From Nocardioides ginsengisegetis (lineage in GTDB: Bacteria; Actinomycetota; Actinomycetes; Propionibacteriales; Nocardioidaceae): DNA of 64,000 nt. Positions 27,509-36,002 of this stretch are shown here, piece after piece. The translations under genes and the position numbers were made by a program. The stretch's first letter is position 1, and the number at the start of each line of letters is the position of its first letter. Location: contig NZ_JACGXA010000001.1 of assembly GCF_014138045.1 (NCBI RefSeq), positions 124,001-188,000 of the forward strand, given 5' to 3'. Under the pieces are notes generated by a model. The model did not search any database. It was not told where the DNA came from and saw only the letters and a list, made by a program, of their open reading frames with translations.

Positions 27509-27925
27509 ATGAAGAAGACGACTGCGGGGCTATTTGCGGCCGCCCTGATCGGCACTGGCCTCGGCGCGGTGCAGAGCGCCGCCGACGCCGCGCCCTACCC
27601 GTCCAGTGTGCGAACCGATTGCAGCGCGCACGCGACCGGCAAGCCGCGCGCGGGCAAGGCCGTGATGATTGAGACCGGCGTCCAGAAGGTCAACGACAAT
27701 GTCTCCGGCAGCCCCCGGGGCCCCATCACGGTCACGGTCGAGAAGCTCAACGGCGCCGACAGCGGCTCCGGCAGCGGCTTCAAGCCCGGTGACACGCTGA
27801 TCAGCCTCGGCAAGCTGAAGCCCGGCAACTACACCGGCTCGATGGACTTCGCGCCGGCCAACGGCAACTCCAAGTTCGAGCCCTGCAGCGCGACGGTCAC
27901 CTTCCGCGTCCGTCCCGCGCGCTGA
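27509..27925 (+). CDS. small secreted protein of unknown function
   Basis: A 138-residue protein with a clear Sec signal peptide (MKKTTAGLFAAALIGTGLGA) and a likely cleavage at ADA-AP near residue 30. The mature part is beta-rich, has two cysteines (CSAHAT near the start, EPCSATV near the end), and a repeated pattern of PGDTLISLGKLKPGNYTGS, suggesting an Ig-like exported domain. GGGGAG precedes the ATG by 6 nt. No family is recognised. It sits with the DUF4012 and lipoprotein genes between rmlA and the tyrosine kinase, so a role at the cell surface or in polymer export is plausible. Confidence 0.7.
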   Translation: MKKTTAGLFAAALIGTGLGAVQSAADAAPYPSSVRTDCSAHATGKPRAGKAVMIETGVQKVNDNVSGSPRGPITVTVEKLNGADSGSGSGFKPGDTLISLGKLKPGNYTGSMDFAPANGNSKFEPCSATVTFRVRPAR

Positions 27926-27940
27926 AGCTGGACATCCACC

Positions 27941-27973
27941 CGGCTCGCCGTCGCGTGAGGGGCTGGCGAGCCG
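27941..27973 (+). promoter_or_regulatory. hairpin enclosing the DUF4012 start codon
   Basis: CGGCTCGCC (27941-27949) and GGCGAGCCG (27965-27973) form a perfect 9-base stem whose loop contains the GTG start at 27955. It might control translation or be a weak terminator for the gene upstream. Confidence 0.35.
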
Positions 27974-29703
27974 CCGCGGGCTTTGCCGTGCTCGTCGCCG
28001 TCGTGTTCGGCGCCTGGTGCGGAGTCCGCCTCTGGCAGGTGCGCAGTGCCCTGCTCGACACCCAGGCTGCTGCCGCCCGGCTCCAGAGCGCCGTCCAGGA
28101 CGGCGACGAGCCGGCCCAGCACGCCGTCCTCGACGACCTGACATCCAGCGCAGACAGGGCCACGACCATCACGGACGGCCCGACGTGGGCATTCCTCGAG
28201 CACCTGCCGTTCCTCGGCGACGACGCCCGCGGGGTCGGAGTCGTCTCGAGCGTCGCGAGTCGACTGGCCCGGGACGGTGTCGAGCCGCTCATCGCCAGCG
28301 CCGGCCACCTCGACACGTTGGTGCCGAAGGGCGGCCACATCCCCGTCGAGCCGCTCGTGCGGCTCCAGGAGCCGACCGCCGCCGCCCGTGACGCTTTCGT
28401 CCTTGCCGATCAGGACCTGGCCGGCCAGGACTCCTCCGGCTTCACGGCCGCCGTCGCCGGTCCCTACCGCCAGCTCGTCAGTCAGGTCGACAGCGCGGCG
28501 AGCGCGCTCGACTCGGTGAGCCGGGCCCTGGACGTCCTCCCCGGGATGCTCGGCCAGGACGGGCCGCGGCACTACCTGCTGGTCGTCCAGAACAACGCCG
28601 AGATCCGGGCCACCGGCGGCCTCCCCGGCTCGGTGACCCTCCTCGAGGCGCAGGACGGGAAGGTGCGCCTGACGCGACAGGTGGCCGGAAGCGCGTTCGG
28701 GCAGACCGCCACGCCCGTGCTGCCGCTGACGCCGGCCGAGCAGGCCATCTACGGCCCGCAGCTCGGCACCTACTTCCTCGACGCCAACTTCACCCCCGAC
28801 TTCCCGCGCACCGCGGCCCTCATGAAGGCCCGCTGGGAGCAGGCGTTCCCCGGGGCGGTCGACGGTGTCCTGTCGCTCGACCCGGTGGCGTTGTCCTACC
28901 TGCTGGAGGCCACGGGTCCCGTGGCGGTGGGCGGGGTGAGCCTCAACGCCGACAACGCCGTCGACCAGCTGCTGCACCAGGTCTACCTCCGCTTCTCCGA
29001 CCCGGCCGACCAGGACCTGTTCTTCCGCCAGGTGGCGCGCGCGGTGTTCTCCCGGGTGGCCGCCGGCGACCTCGATCCCCAGACGCTCGTGAGTGCGCTG
29101 GTGCGCGGCGCCGACGAGCACCGGATCTACGTCCACAGCTTCACGAACCAGGAGCAGCAGCGACTCGTGGGCTCCGAGGTGGCGGGAGACGTGGACTCAA
29201 CGTCCACGACGATTCCCAGGATGGGCATCTACCTCAACGACGGCACCGGCGCGAAGATGTCCTACTTCCTGCGCTATCGCGCCCGGGTCGAGTCGACCTA
29301 TTGCCAATCCGGCGTCCAGGGCCTGTCCGGGCACCTCGTGCTGCGGTCGGCCGCACCGCTCGACGCGGCGAGCCTCCCGGACTATGTGACTGGCGGGGGC
29401 GCGTTCGGGACGCCTCGCGGGTCGCAGCTCGTCGACGTGGCGCTCTATGCGCCGGTCGGCGGGGACTTCGGGTCCATCCAGCTCAACGGTGAGCCCGTGG
29501 CCTCCCCATCTGTGATCCTCCTCGGCGACCGCCCCGTCGCGCACCTCGCGGTCGAGCTCGCTCCCGAGGAGTCCGTCGACGTCGAGTGGCGAGCCCGCAC
29601 CGGGGCGGGCCAGTCGGGCGACGTCGCCGTGGACGTCACCCCCAGCGTGGAGGCGCGGCAGAGCTCATTCACCGCGGCCTCCGCGTGCGGGCCGGCGGCC
29701 TGA
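27955..29703 (+). CDS. DUF4012 domain-containing exported protein
   Basis: A 582-residue protein anchored by one N-terminal helix (FAVLVAVVFGAWCGVRLW, residues 10-27) with the rest outside the membrane. The conserved DUF4012 core is visible in YLLVVQNNAEIRATGGLPGS (about 206-225), then YFLDANFTPDFPRTAALMK and VDGVLSLDPVALSYLLEATG. Proteins of this family are found in actinobacterial and other exopolysaccharide clusters, but their activity is unknown. GTG at 27955 is the start and follows the secreted-protein gene by 29 nt, so the two are likely one operon. The C-terminal 150 residues look beta-rich. Confidence 0.82.
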   Translation: MRGWRAAAGFAVLVAVVFGAWCGVRLWQVRSALLDTQAAAARLQSAVQDGDEPAQHAVLDDLTSSADRATTITDGPTWAFLEHLPFLGDDARGVGVVSSVASRLARDGVEPLIASAGHLDTLVPKGGHIPVEPLVRLQEPTAAARDAFVLADQDLAGQDSSGFTAAVAGPYRQLVSQVDSAASALDSVSRALDVLPGMLGQDGPRHYLLVVQNNAEIRATGGLPGSVTLLEAQDGKVRLTRQVAGSAFGQTATPVLPLTPAEQAIYGPQLGTYFLDANFTPDFPRTAALMKARWEQAFPGAVDGVLSLDPVALSYLLEATGPVAVGGVSLNADNAVDQLLHQVYLRFSDPADQDLFFRQVARAVFSRVAAGDLDPQTLVSALVRGADEHRIYVHSFTNQEQQRLVGSEVAGDVDSTSTTIPRMGIYLNDGTGAKMSYFLRYRARVESTYCQSGVQGLSGHLVLRSAAPLDAASLPDYVTGGGAFGTPRGSQLVDVALYAPVGGDFGSIQLNGEPVASPSVILLGDRPVAHLAVELAPEESVDVEWRARTGAGQSGDVAVDVTPSVEARQSSFTAASACGPAA

Positions 29704-29737
29704 CCATGTCCTCCCGCACCGAAAGGCGACCGGCTCC

Positions 29738-30370
29738 ATGATTCTCCCGCGCAGCAACCGCACGATCCTCGCCCAGCTCGCCGTAGCGGCCATCGCTGCC
29801 GCCTCCCTGACGTCGTGCTCCTCGTCGGACGACCAGAGCCCCGGCGCCGACTCCCTCTGCGCGTCGTTCACCTGGGACAAGGACAAGGACCTCGACGCCA
29901 ACGAGGCCGCCATGCGCTCGATCGTCGCCAAGGTCGAGGGCAAGAACGCCTCGTTGGGCGCTGCCGTGTCCGGGGCGCGCGAGTCGTGCCCGGACGTCGT
30001 CCAGCCCTACGTCGACGCTGTCGAGGGAGTCGGTGGGGGCGACGCCTCGTCGGCCGTGTCGGGTCACGACCTCGAGGACCCCCAGCTGACGGAACAGTTG
30101 GCCGCCCGTGGCGTCGACACCGGCGCGGTCCTACGCCTGGGCGGCGCGATGAACCTGCTGGGGATCGGTTCGTCGACGAAGGACCCGATCTCGGTCGGCG
30201 CAGCGCAGCGCCTGGCGGTCGAGGAGGTCAAGGTCTGCGACGCCGTGGCCGCCGGTGAGCAGACCTGGGACGAGGTCGCCCAGGGCTACGAGGACTCAGG
30301 CGTGGCCAAGCCCCAGGCGACCACGCTGGCGACGTACTTGCGCCTGCACTTCTGCGCGAACGTCTCGTGA
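29738..30370 (+). CDS. lipoprotein of unknown function
   Basis: A 210-residue protein with a type II signal: a hydrophobic stretch LAVAAIAAASLTSC and a lipobox LTSC with the cysteine near residue 27. The mature part is helical and acidic, with cysteines at about 41, 84, 167 and 206 that could pair. The last 60 residues (AAQRLAVEEVKVCDAVAAGE...LRLHFCANVS) resemble DUF732-like exported modules of actinobacteria, but this is a weak match. It follows the DUF4012 gene by 34 nt. It ends 13 nt from the convergent tyrosine-kinase gene. Confidence 0.65.
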   Translation: MILPRSNRTILAQLAVAAIAAASLTSCSSSDDQSPGADSLCASFTWDKDKDLDANEAAMRSIVAKVEGKNASLGAAVSGARESCPDVVQPYVDAVEGVGGGDASSAVSGHDLEDPQLTEQLAARGVDTGAVLRLGGAMNLLGIGSSTKDPISVGAAQRLAVEEVKVCDAVAAGEQTWDEVAQGYEDSGVAKPQATTLATYLRLHFCANVS

Positions 30371-30383
30371 GCGCGAGTCCGGC

Positions 30384-31805
30384 TCAGCTCGGGCTGCGAC
30401 GGGGGAGCAGTCGGCGCTTCGGCTCCCTGGTCGTCGGGCCGTAGCCGTAGCCATAGCCGTAGCCGTAGCCGTAGCCGTAGCCGTAGGAGCCGGCGCGACG
30501 GGCCGGCGTCATGTTGAAGACGACGCCGACGACGGTGGCGTCGGTGCGGGTCAGGCGGTCGATGCTCTGCTCGACCTGGTCCTTGGTCGTGCGGCCATGG
30601 CGGACCACGAGGATGGCGCCGTCGGACATGTGCGAGAGCAGCGCCGCGTCGGTGACCGGCAGCAGCGGCGGCCCGTCGATGATGACGATGTCGTAGGCCT
30701 CGCGCAGGCGGGCGAGCAGGTCGCCCATCGCACGCGACTGGAGCAGCTCCGCCGGGTTGGGTGGGATCGCGCCGCTGCTGAGGACGTGCAGATCGGTCTC
30801 GGTGTGCTTCTGGATGGCGTCGTCGAGGCTCACCTTGCCGAGCAGCACGGTCGTCACGCCGACGGCGTTGTCGAGCCCGAGCGTGTCGGCCGCGCGGGGC
30901 CGCCGGAGGTCGCCCTCGAGGAGGAGCGTGCGCTGGCCGGCCTGGGCCAGCGTGATGGCGAGGTTGACCGCGGTCGTGGTCTTGCCCTCGGCCGGGAGCG
31001 CGGAGGTCACCACGAACACCTTGTTGGTGCCGTCGATGTCGAGGAACTGGATGTTGGTGCGGAGCACGCGGAACGCCTCGACCCGGGGCGCGTGCGACGC
31101 CAGGGACGTGACGAGGGGCTGCTGGCGGGCGGCGGTGTCGAAGGCGATGCCACCGAGCAGCGGTGCTCCCGCGATGTCGGTCAGCTCCTCCGCCGACTTC
31201 ATGGTCGTGTCGAGGACCTCGCGAAGGACCGCCAGGCCGATGCCGAGCAGCAGTCCCAGCACGAGTCCCAGGGTCAGGTTGCGCACCGGCTGGGGGGACA
31301 CGGGCGAGTCCGGGGTCGAGGCCGCGTCGACGATCGTGGCCTTGATCGGCGCGCTGGTCTTGCCCGACGGGGTCTCGAGCTGGCGGACCAGGTCGGTCAT
31401 CGCCTCGGCGTACCCCTGCGCGAGCGTGCGCGCGAGCGCCGGGTCGGGATCGGTCACGGTGATGTCGAGCAGCACCTTGTCCGGCACGCTCTCGGCCGAG
31501 ACCTCCTTGACGAGCTCCTTGGGGGTCATGGCGACCCCGAGGTCGTCGATCACGGTCTCGGCCAGCCGCCGGCTGCTCGCGAGCTCGGCGTAGGACGCCA
31601 CCTGCTGCACCGAGAAGAGGCCGCCCTGGTAGGCCTCGGACGTCCCGGTGGCCGACGACGTCGAGATGAAGAGACGGGCCTTGGACGCGTAGAGCGGGGT
31701 GGTCGAGAACGTGACCGCGGCGGCGGCGCTGACGACCAGGAGGGCCACCACGGTGATCAGGCGCCAACGCCGGCGCAGGATGCGCAGGTAGTCGCGTAGC
31801 TCCAC
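30384..31805 (-). CDS. polysaccharide chain-length regulator / bacterial tyrosine autokinase (BY-kinase)
   Basis: A 473-residue fusion of a Wzz-type chain-length domain and a cytoplasmic BY-kinase. Helices lie at about residues 15-35 and 176-194. The kinase has Walker A SALPAEGKTTTAVNLA (268-283), Walker A' LLLEGDLRRPR (294-304) and Walker B VIIDGPPLLPVTDA. The tail (441-455) is eight Gly-Tyr units, the tyrosine cluster where such kinases autophosphorylate to control polymer length. GTG at 31805 follows AGGAG. It is downstream of the sugar transferase gene on the same strand. The Tyr tail is coded by a hexanucleotide repeat that could change in copy number. The matching phosphatase domain is fused to APS kinase at 18697-20577. 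Confidence 0.92.
   Translation of the reverse strand: MELRDYLRILRRRWRLITVVALLVVSAAAAVTFSTTPLYASKARLFISTSSATGTSEAYQGGLFSVQQVASYAELASSRRLAETVIDDLGVAMTPKELVKEVSAESVPDKVLLDITVTDPDPALARTLAQGYAEAMTDLVRQLETPSGKTSAPIKATIVDAASTPDSPVSPQPVRNLTLGLVLGLLLGIGLAVLREVLDTTMKSAEELTDIAGAPLLGGIAFDTAARQQPLVTSLASHAPRVEAFRVLRTNIQFLDIDGTNKVFVVTSALPAEGKTTTAVNLAITLAQAGQRTLLLEGDLRRPRAADTLGLDNAVGVTTVLLGKVSLDDAIQKHTETDLHVLSSGAIPPNPAELLQSRAMGDLLARLREAYDIVIIDGPPLLPVTDAALLSHMSDGAILVVRHGRTTKDQVEQSIDRLTRTDATVVGVVFNMTPARRAGSYGYGYGYGYGYGYGYGPTTREPKRRLLPRRSPS
30441..30488 (-). repeat. hexanucleotide tandem repeat coding for the Gly-Tyr tail
   Basis: Eight consecutive 6-base units (GTAGCC on the plus strand, one reading ATAGCC, the last GTAGGA) encode the GY repeats. 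Seven are identical or differ by one base, so slippage could add or remove tyrosines without a frameshift. Confidence 0.9.
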
Positions 31806-31903
31806 TGGTTTGGCTCCTGTTCGCCGCTGACGGTCCTGCGAGAGTCTAGGTGGTCTGGTGTGGCCCGCTGTCATCCGTTCGGCGCTGAACGGAGGGGCCT
31901 CGA

Positions 31904-33361
31904 TCAGTAGGCGCCGCGGGAGCTGAACACCGCTCCGAGGGTCTTGCCGAGGATGTTGAGGTCCTGCAGCATCGACCAGTTGTCGACGTAGTAGAGGTCG
32001 AGGCGGACGGCCTCGGACCAGGACAGGTCGGAGCGGCCCGACACCTGCCAGAGCCCCGTCATGCCGGGGCGCACGCGCAGGCGACGGTGGGTGTCGTCGT
32101 CGTAGCTCGCGACCTCGCGCGGCAACGGCGGCCGCGGTCCGACGAGGCTCATGTCGCCACGCAGCACGTTGACCAGCTGCGGCAGCTCGTCGATGGAGAA
32201 GCGGCGCAGCCACCGGCCCGGAGCCGTGATCCGGGGGTCGTCCTTCATCTTGAACAGGCCCTCGTCGTAGCCCTGCTCGGCGTGAAGCCTGGCGAGGAGA
32301 ACCTCGGCGTCGGTGACCATCGTGCGGAACTTCAGGCAGCTGAACTCTCGCCCCTCCCGGCCGATCCGGGTCTGGCGGAAGAGGACCGGGCCGCCGTCGT
32401 GGAGCCGGATGCGGAGGGCGGCCACGAGGAACAGGGGAGCGAACGCCAGGATCAGCCCGAGGGAGCCGACGACGTCGAAGACCCGCTTGCCGATCCGCGA
32501 GGCGTCGATGGCCGTGGGCGGGTCGATGTGCATGAGCGGCAGGCCGCCGACCGGACGCACCCGGATGCGCTCGCTGGAGATGTCGGTGACGCTGGGGGCC
32601 ACGACCACCTGGACGGAGTGGTGCTCGACCTCCCAGACGAACTTGCGCATCTGGCTCGCGGAGCCGACGCCGCCGCCGGCGAAGAAGATGACGTCGATGC
32701 CGGCCACCTTCACGACGTCGGTCGCCTCGTCGGTGTGCCCCAGGACGGGGATGCCGGACTTGGTCTCCTCGCTCAGGTCGTAGGCCGGAGTCAGGGCGCC
32801 CACGACGTGGTAGCCGAGCCACGGCTCGCGGCGCAGCACGCTGGCGATCTCGTCGATGTGGGACCGGGAGCCGGCGATCAGGACGCGCTGCTGCAGCGCT
32901 CCGTGCCGCCGGGCCCGGTGCAGGGCACGGCGGAGGGCGAGCCGACCGAGGACGAGGGCCGGGATCCCCAGCCCGAAGGCCAGCACGAAGAAGCCGCGGG
33001 AGAGGGAGAACTTGGCGAGGTAGCAGCCGACCCCGGTGAGGCTGGCCAACAGAAGGCTGGCGTTGACGAGACGCTTGTACTCGTCGGTGCCGGCGCCGAA
33101 CACGTTGGGCTTGTAGCCGCCGCCCACGGCGATGCAGGCGAGCCAGCCCGTCATCATCAACGGGCCGACCAGCTTGAGGCTGCCGGTGATGTCGGTTTGC
33201 GTGTCGAAGACGGCCAGGTGGGCCCGGCCGAGGACGGCGATGACGCCGACCGCGAGCATCACGGCCAGGTCGAGGAGCAGCGCGGACACCGGCAGGTAGC
33301 GCAGGGCGCGGCTGGGCGTGCGCGTGACGACCCGCTCACGGCGTACCGAGAGGAGGGTCAT
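31904..33361 (-). CDS. polyprenyl glycosylphosphotransferase initiating repeat-unit synthesis
   Basis: A 485-residue membrane enzyme of the WbaP/CpsE type. Four to five N-terminal helices and a CoA-binding-like soluble domain (VLIAGSRSHIDEIASVL) precede the catalytic domain: KRVFDVVGSLGLILAFAPLF, GPVLFRQTRIGREGREFSC, LKFRTM, FSIDELPQLVNVLRGDMSLV and GPRPPLPREV. It transfers a sugar-1-phosphate, usually glucose or galactose, from UDP-sugar to undecaprenyl phosphate, the first step of the repeat unit. The C-terminal WQVSGRSDLSW and YYVDNWSMLQDL are typical. ATG at 33361. The tyrosine-kinase gene follows after 98 nt on the same strand. Confidence 0.93.
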   Translation of the reverse strand: MTLLSVRRERVVTRTPSRALRYLPVSALLLDLAVMLAVGVIAVLGRAHLAVFDTQTDITGSLKLVGPLMMTGWLACIAVGGGYKPNVFGAGTDEYKRLVNASLLLASLTGVGCYLAKFSLSRGFFVLAFGLGIPALVLGRLALRRALHRARRHGALQQRVLIAGSRSHIDEIASVLRREPWLGYHVVGALTPAYDLSEETKSGIPVLGHTDEATDVVKVAGIDVIFFAGGGVGSASQMRKFVWEVEHHSVQVVVAPSVTDISSERIRVRPVGGLPLMHIDPPTAIDASRIGKRVFDVVGSLGLILAFAPLFLVAALRIRLHDGGPVLFRQTRIGREGREFSCLKFRTMVTDAEVLLARLHAEQGYDEGLFKMKDDPRITAPGRWLRRFSIDELPQLVNVLRGDMSLVGPRPPLPREVASYDDDTHRRLRVRPGMTGLWQVSGRSDLSWSEAVRLDLYYVDNWSMLQDLNILGKTLGAVFSSRGAY

Positions 33362-33595
33362 GTGGTGCTGTCCAATTCAAGTCCCCCATGAAGTGGTCAT
33401 GCGTAGCTGCTCGTCCGCGGCCCCCGCCGCGAAATCGCCACTCTGGTCCATTTTGATTTCGGGCGCAGCCGTTTGGACCACTGGTCGTGTTAACGATCGG
33501 TGACGACGGGGAGTCACGTGTCACGCCCACCCAATCAGGACTGTGGTGGGAGTCAAGGCCGGAGTGGACCGGCGTCCAGTGTCTGGACGGGGGCG

Positions 33596-33757
33596 TCAGG
33601 CCACGACGGAGGTCGCGGCCGCGTGGCTGGGCAGCTGCGCCTCGTAGCGCTCCCAGGCACCGAACGCCTCGGGGTGGGTGCCGGCGCGTTCGCACCAGTC
33701 CTCGAACCGGGTCGAGAGGTGGCACGACTCGTCGCGCAGGGGATCGGTCGGGGCCAT
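33596..33757 (-). CDS. small soluble protein, unknown
   Basis: A 53-residue predicted protein beginning MAPTDPLRDESCHLSTRFED and containing WCERAGTHPEAFGAWERYEA. AGGG stands 5-6 nt before the ATG. It is acidic, helical and rich in aromatic residues. No family is recognised. The codon use is host-like and the frame lies alone in a 600-nt interval upstream of the sugar transferase gene, so it is probably real but could be spurious. Confidence 0.45.
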   Translation of the reverse strand: MAPTDPLRDESCHLSTRFEDWCERAGTHPEAFGAWERYEAQLPSHAAATSVVA

Positions 33758-33968
33758 GTCGCCCTGCCTTTCGTGGGAGCCAGCGGTCAGCCGTCCGGCG
33801 CTTCGCCCGAGAGAGGCGCCCATGCCGTCCGTAGGTGTTCCATCGGCGACCCTCCCGCGACGCTGAGGGAAAAGCAAAATCTTGAGATTCGGGGCTGTGG
33901 GCGAACTGTCACCGGCGCGTGGGCGGTTTGGTGACCGGCTGTGGAATCGCGCGCCGCATCCTCGAAAC

Positions 33969-34079
33969 ATGATCTGGATCCCGATGGCACTCGCCGCCTG
34001 GTGCGTGGTGCCGTTCCCGCTGGCGGTGCTGGTGGGGCGCGCGCTGCGTGGTTCGGAGACGATGGTGCCGCCCCGTTAG
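33969..34079 (+). CDS. 36-residue single-helix membrane protein
   Basis: MIWIPMALAAWCVVPFPLAV, then LVGRALRGSETMVPPR: one membrane helix with a short basic tail. No Shine-Dalgarno is visible, so a leaderless start is possible. A second protein with the same core motif (AWCV-hydrophobic-P-hydrophobic-PLAV, then GRA) is encoded at 36003-36146. The conserved pattern in two short open frames on either side of galE and the amidase gene argues for real genes. Its TAG stop forms the first part of the galE -10 box. Confidence 0.55.
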   Translation: MIWIPMALAAWCVVPFPLAVLVGRALRGSETMVPPR

Positions 34080-34082
34080 GGT
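34077..34082 (+). promoter_or_regulatory. likely leaderless -10 box of galE
   Basis: TAGGGT ends 7 nt before the galE ATG; no Shine-Dalgarno. It overlaps the stop codon of the small membrane-protein gene. Confidence 0.5.
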
Positions 34083-34089
34083 GGCGGCC

Positions 34090-35094
34090 ATGAAGGTTCT
34101 GGTCACCGGCGGCGCCGGCTACATCGGGTCGATCACGGCCAAGGCCCTCGAGGGGGCCGGCCACACGCCCGTCATCCTCGACTCCCTGCTGGTGGGCCCG
34201 CGGGTCTTCGTCAAGGACCGGATCTTCTACGAGGGCGACATCGCCGACCGGGAGCTGCTGCGCCGGGTCGTGGCCGAGCACCCCGACATCGAGGCGACCA
34301 TCCACATGGCCGCGCGGATCGTCGTACCGGAGTCGGTGGCGCTGCCCTATGAGTACTACCGCGACAACGTCGCGAAGTCGCTGGAGCTCTTCGACGAGCT
34401 CGTCGCGCTGGGCAAGCCGCGGGTGCTGTTCTCCTCCTCGGCCTCGCTCTATGCGACCAAGGACTCCTTCGAGGTGACCGAGGACGACGCCCTCGAGCCG
34501 ACCTCTCCCTACGCGCGCACCAAGCGGATGATGGAGCAGGTCCTCCAGGACATGTCGGCCGCGACCGACCTGCGCGCGATCATCCTGCGCTACTTCAACC
34601 CGATCGGCTCCGACCCGGACCTCGAGTCCGGCATCTACGCCAAGGAGCCCTCCCACGTCATCGGCCAGCTCGTGATGGCCGCCCGCGGCCTCAAGGACAC
34701 CTTCACGATCACCGGCGTCGAGCACCCGACCCGCGACGGCACGGGCATCCGCGACTACATCCACGTGTGGGACCTCGCGCAGGCGCACGTGCGGGCGGTC
34801 GAGAAGTTCGACGAGGTGCTGGCGGCCGTCGGTGCGCCGAACACCGTGATCAACATCGGCACGGGTGCCGGGGTGACGGTGCGCGAGCTCGTCGCGTCGT
34901 TCGAGAAGGTCTTCGGCAAGGCCGTGCCGCTGTCGGAGGCGCCGCCGCGTCCCGGCGACGCCGTCGGCGCCTTCGCCAACGTCGACCGCTCCCGTGAGCT
35001 GCTCGACTGGCGGACCTCCCTGAGTCTCGACGACGCGATCGCCTCGGCCCTCGCCTGGGGCGAGAAGCGCCAGGAGATCCTGGGGTACGAGTGA
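34090..35094 (+). CDS. galE: UDP-glucose 4-epimerase
   Basis: A 334-residue extended SDR enzyme. The NAD motif is [20 protein letters not shown]; catalytic residues sit in LFSSSASLYATKD and Y-x3-K of YARTKRMMEQVL; ILRYFNPIGSDPDLESGIY is typical of GalE. It interconverts UDP-glucose and UDP-galactose for polymer synthesis. YIHVWDLAQAHVRA marks the C-terminal part. ATG at 34090 follows the TAGGGT box. The amidase gene starts inside the stop codon (GTGA), so both are co-translated. Confidence 0.9.
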   Translation: MKVLVTGGAGYIGSITAKALEGAGHTPVILDSLLVGPRVFVKDRIFYEGDIADRELLRRVVAEHPDIEATIHMAARIVVPESVALPYEYYRDNVAKSLELFDELVALGKPRVLFSSSASLYATKDSFEVTEDDALEPTSPYARTKRMMEQVLQDMSAATDLRAIILRYFNPIGSDPDLESGIYAKEPSHVIGQLVMAARGLKDTFTITGVEHPTRDGTGIRDYIHVWDLAQAHVRAVEKFDEVLAAVGAPNTVINIGTGAGVTVRELVASFEKVFGKAVPLSEAPPRPGDAVGAFANVDRSRELLDWRTSLSLDDAIASALAWGEKRQEILGYE

Positions 35095-35924
35095 CGGCCC
35101 GTCGCGTCGCGTCGGTCCTCTCGCTGGTCCTGCTGGTCGGCGCCGTCGCCGGCGGGATCGCGTGGCGGCGTACGGAGGTGGACGACCAGGTCAGCCTGGT
35201 GGCCGCCGGTCCGTATGCGCCGGGTGCCGTTGGTGCCCCGCGTGCCGTGGCGGCCGGTCCGCTGGCGGGACGCACGGTCGTGCTCGACCCCGGGCACCAG
35301 CTCGGCAACCACAACTACCCGCGGCGCATCAATCACCTGGTGCCGGCCGGGGGATTCAAGAAGCCGTGCAACACGACGGGTACGTCGACCAACGGCGGCT
35401 ACCCGGAGGCGACGTTCGCCTGGCGGGTGGCGCGGCTGGTCAAGGCGCGGCTCGTCGGGCTCGGCGCCCGGGTCGTGATGACCCGGCACAGCAACCGGCA
35501 GGACCGCTGGGGGCCGTGCGTCGACGTACGGGGGCGCTCGGGCAACTCTGTCGATGCGGACCTGAAGGTGAGCATCCACGGCGACGGGTCGTTCCGGTCG
35601 GGGGCACACGGCTTCCACGTCATCGCGCCGACCGACCGCAAGCCGTGGACGCACGACATCTACCGGTCCTCGCGGCGGCTGGCGCTGGTGCTGCGGTCGT
35701 CGCTGCATCGTGAGGGCGTGCCGGTCGCGAACTACATCGCGGACGGGGACGGGCTCGACTTCCGCTCGGACCTCGGCACGCTCAACCTGTCGAACATCCC
35801 GACCGTGATGGTCGAGCTCGGCAACATGCGCAACCCGCGCGACGCGCACCGCATGACGACGGCGTCCGGTCGGGCGACGTACGCGAGGGCGCTGGCGCGC
35901 GCGGTGCGCACCTACCTGGGCTGA
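35091..35924 (+). CDS. N-acetylmuramoyl-L-alanine amidase (Amidase_3)
   Basis: A 277-residue exported hydrolase. An N-terminal hydrophobic segment (VLSLVLLVGAVAGGIAW) is a signal or anchor. The Amidase_3 domain covers about 58-277: the zinc ligand His in VVLDPGHQLGNHNYP, a Glu in YPEATFAWRVARL, a second His in SIHGDGSFRSGAHGFHV, and the catalytic Glu in TVMVELGNMRNPRDA. It cleaves the bond between muramic acid and the stem peptide. GTG at 35091 overlaps the galE stop. It may remodel the wall around the polymer export site, but this is inference. Confidence 0.9.
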   Translation: MTARRVASVLSLVLLVGAVAGGIAWRRTEVDDQVSLVAAGPYAPGAVGAPRAVAAGPLAGRTVVLDPGHQLGNHNYPRRINHLVPAGGFKKPCNTTGTSTNGGYPEATFAWRVARLVKARLVGLGARVVMTRHSNRQDRWGPCVDVRGRSGNSVDADLKVSIHGDGSFRSGAHGFHVIAPTDRKPWTHDIYRSSRRLALVLRSSLHREGVPVANYIADGDGLDFRSDLGTLNLSNIPTVMVELGNMRNPRDAHRMTTASGRATYARALARAVRTYLG

Positions 35925-36002
35925 AATCGTCCCCTACCCAATATTGGGGATCCGAGGTTTACCAAGGTTTGGGGACGCCGCTGGCGCGGCAAGACTCCCC
36001 GT

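Noticed and set aside
30441..30488. CRISPR-like or intergenic tandem repeat
   Set aside because: Units are 6 bp without spacers and lie within a coding frame giving Gly-Tyr repeats; not a CRISPR array. None was seen in the window.
30255..31799. Long plus-strand frame of about 514 codons opposite the tyrosine kinase
   Set aside because: It is the antisense shadow of the BY-kinase gene, with Arg/Gly/Val-rich composition and no domain; the minus strand holds clear Walker motifs.
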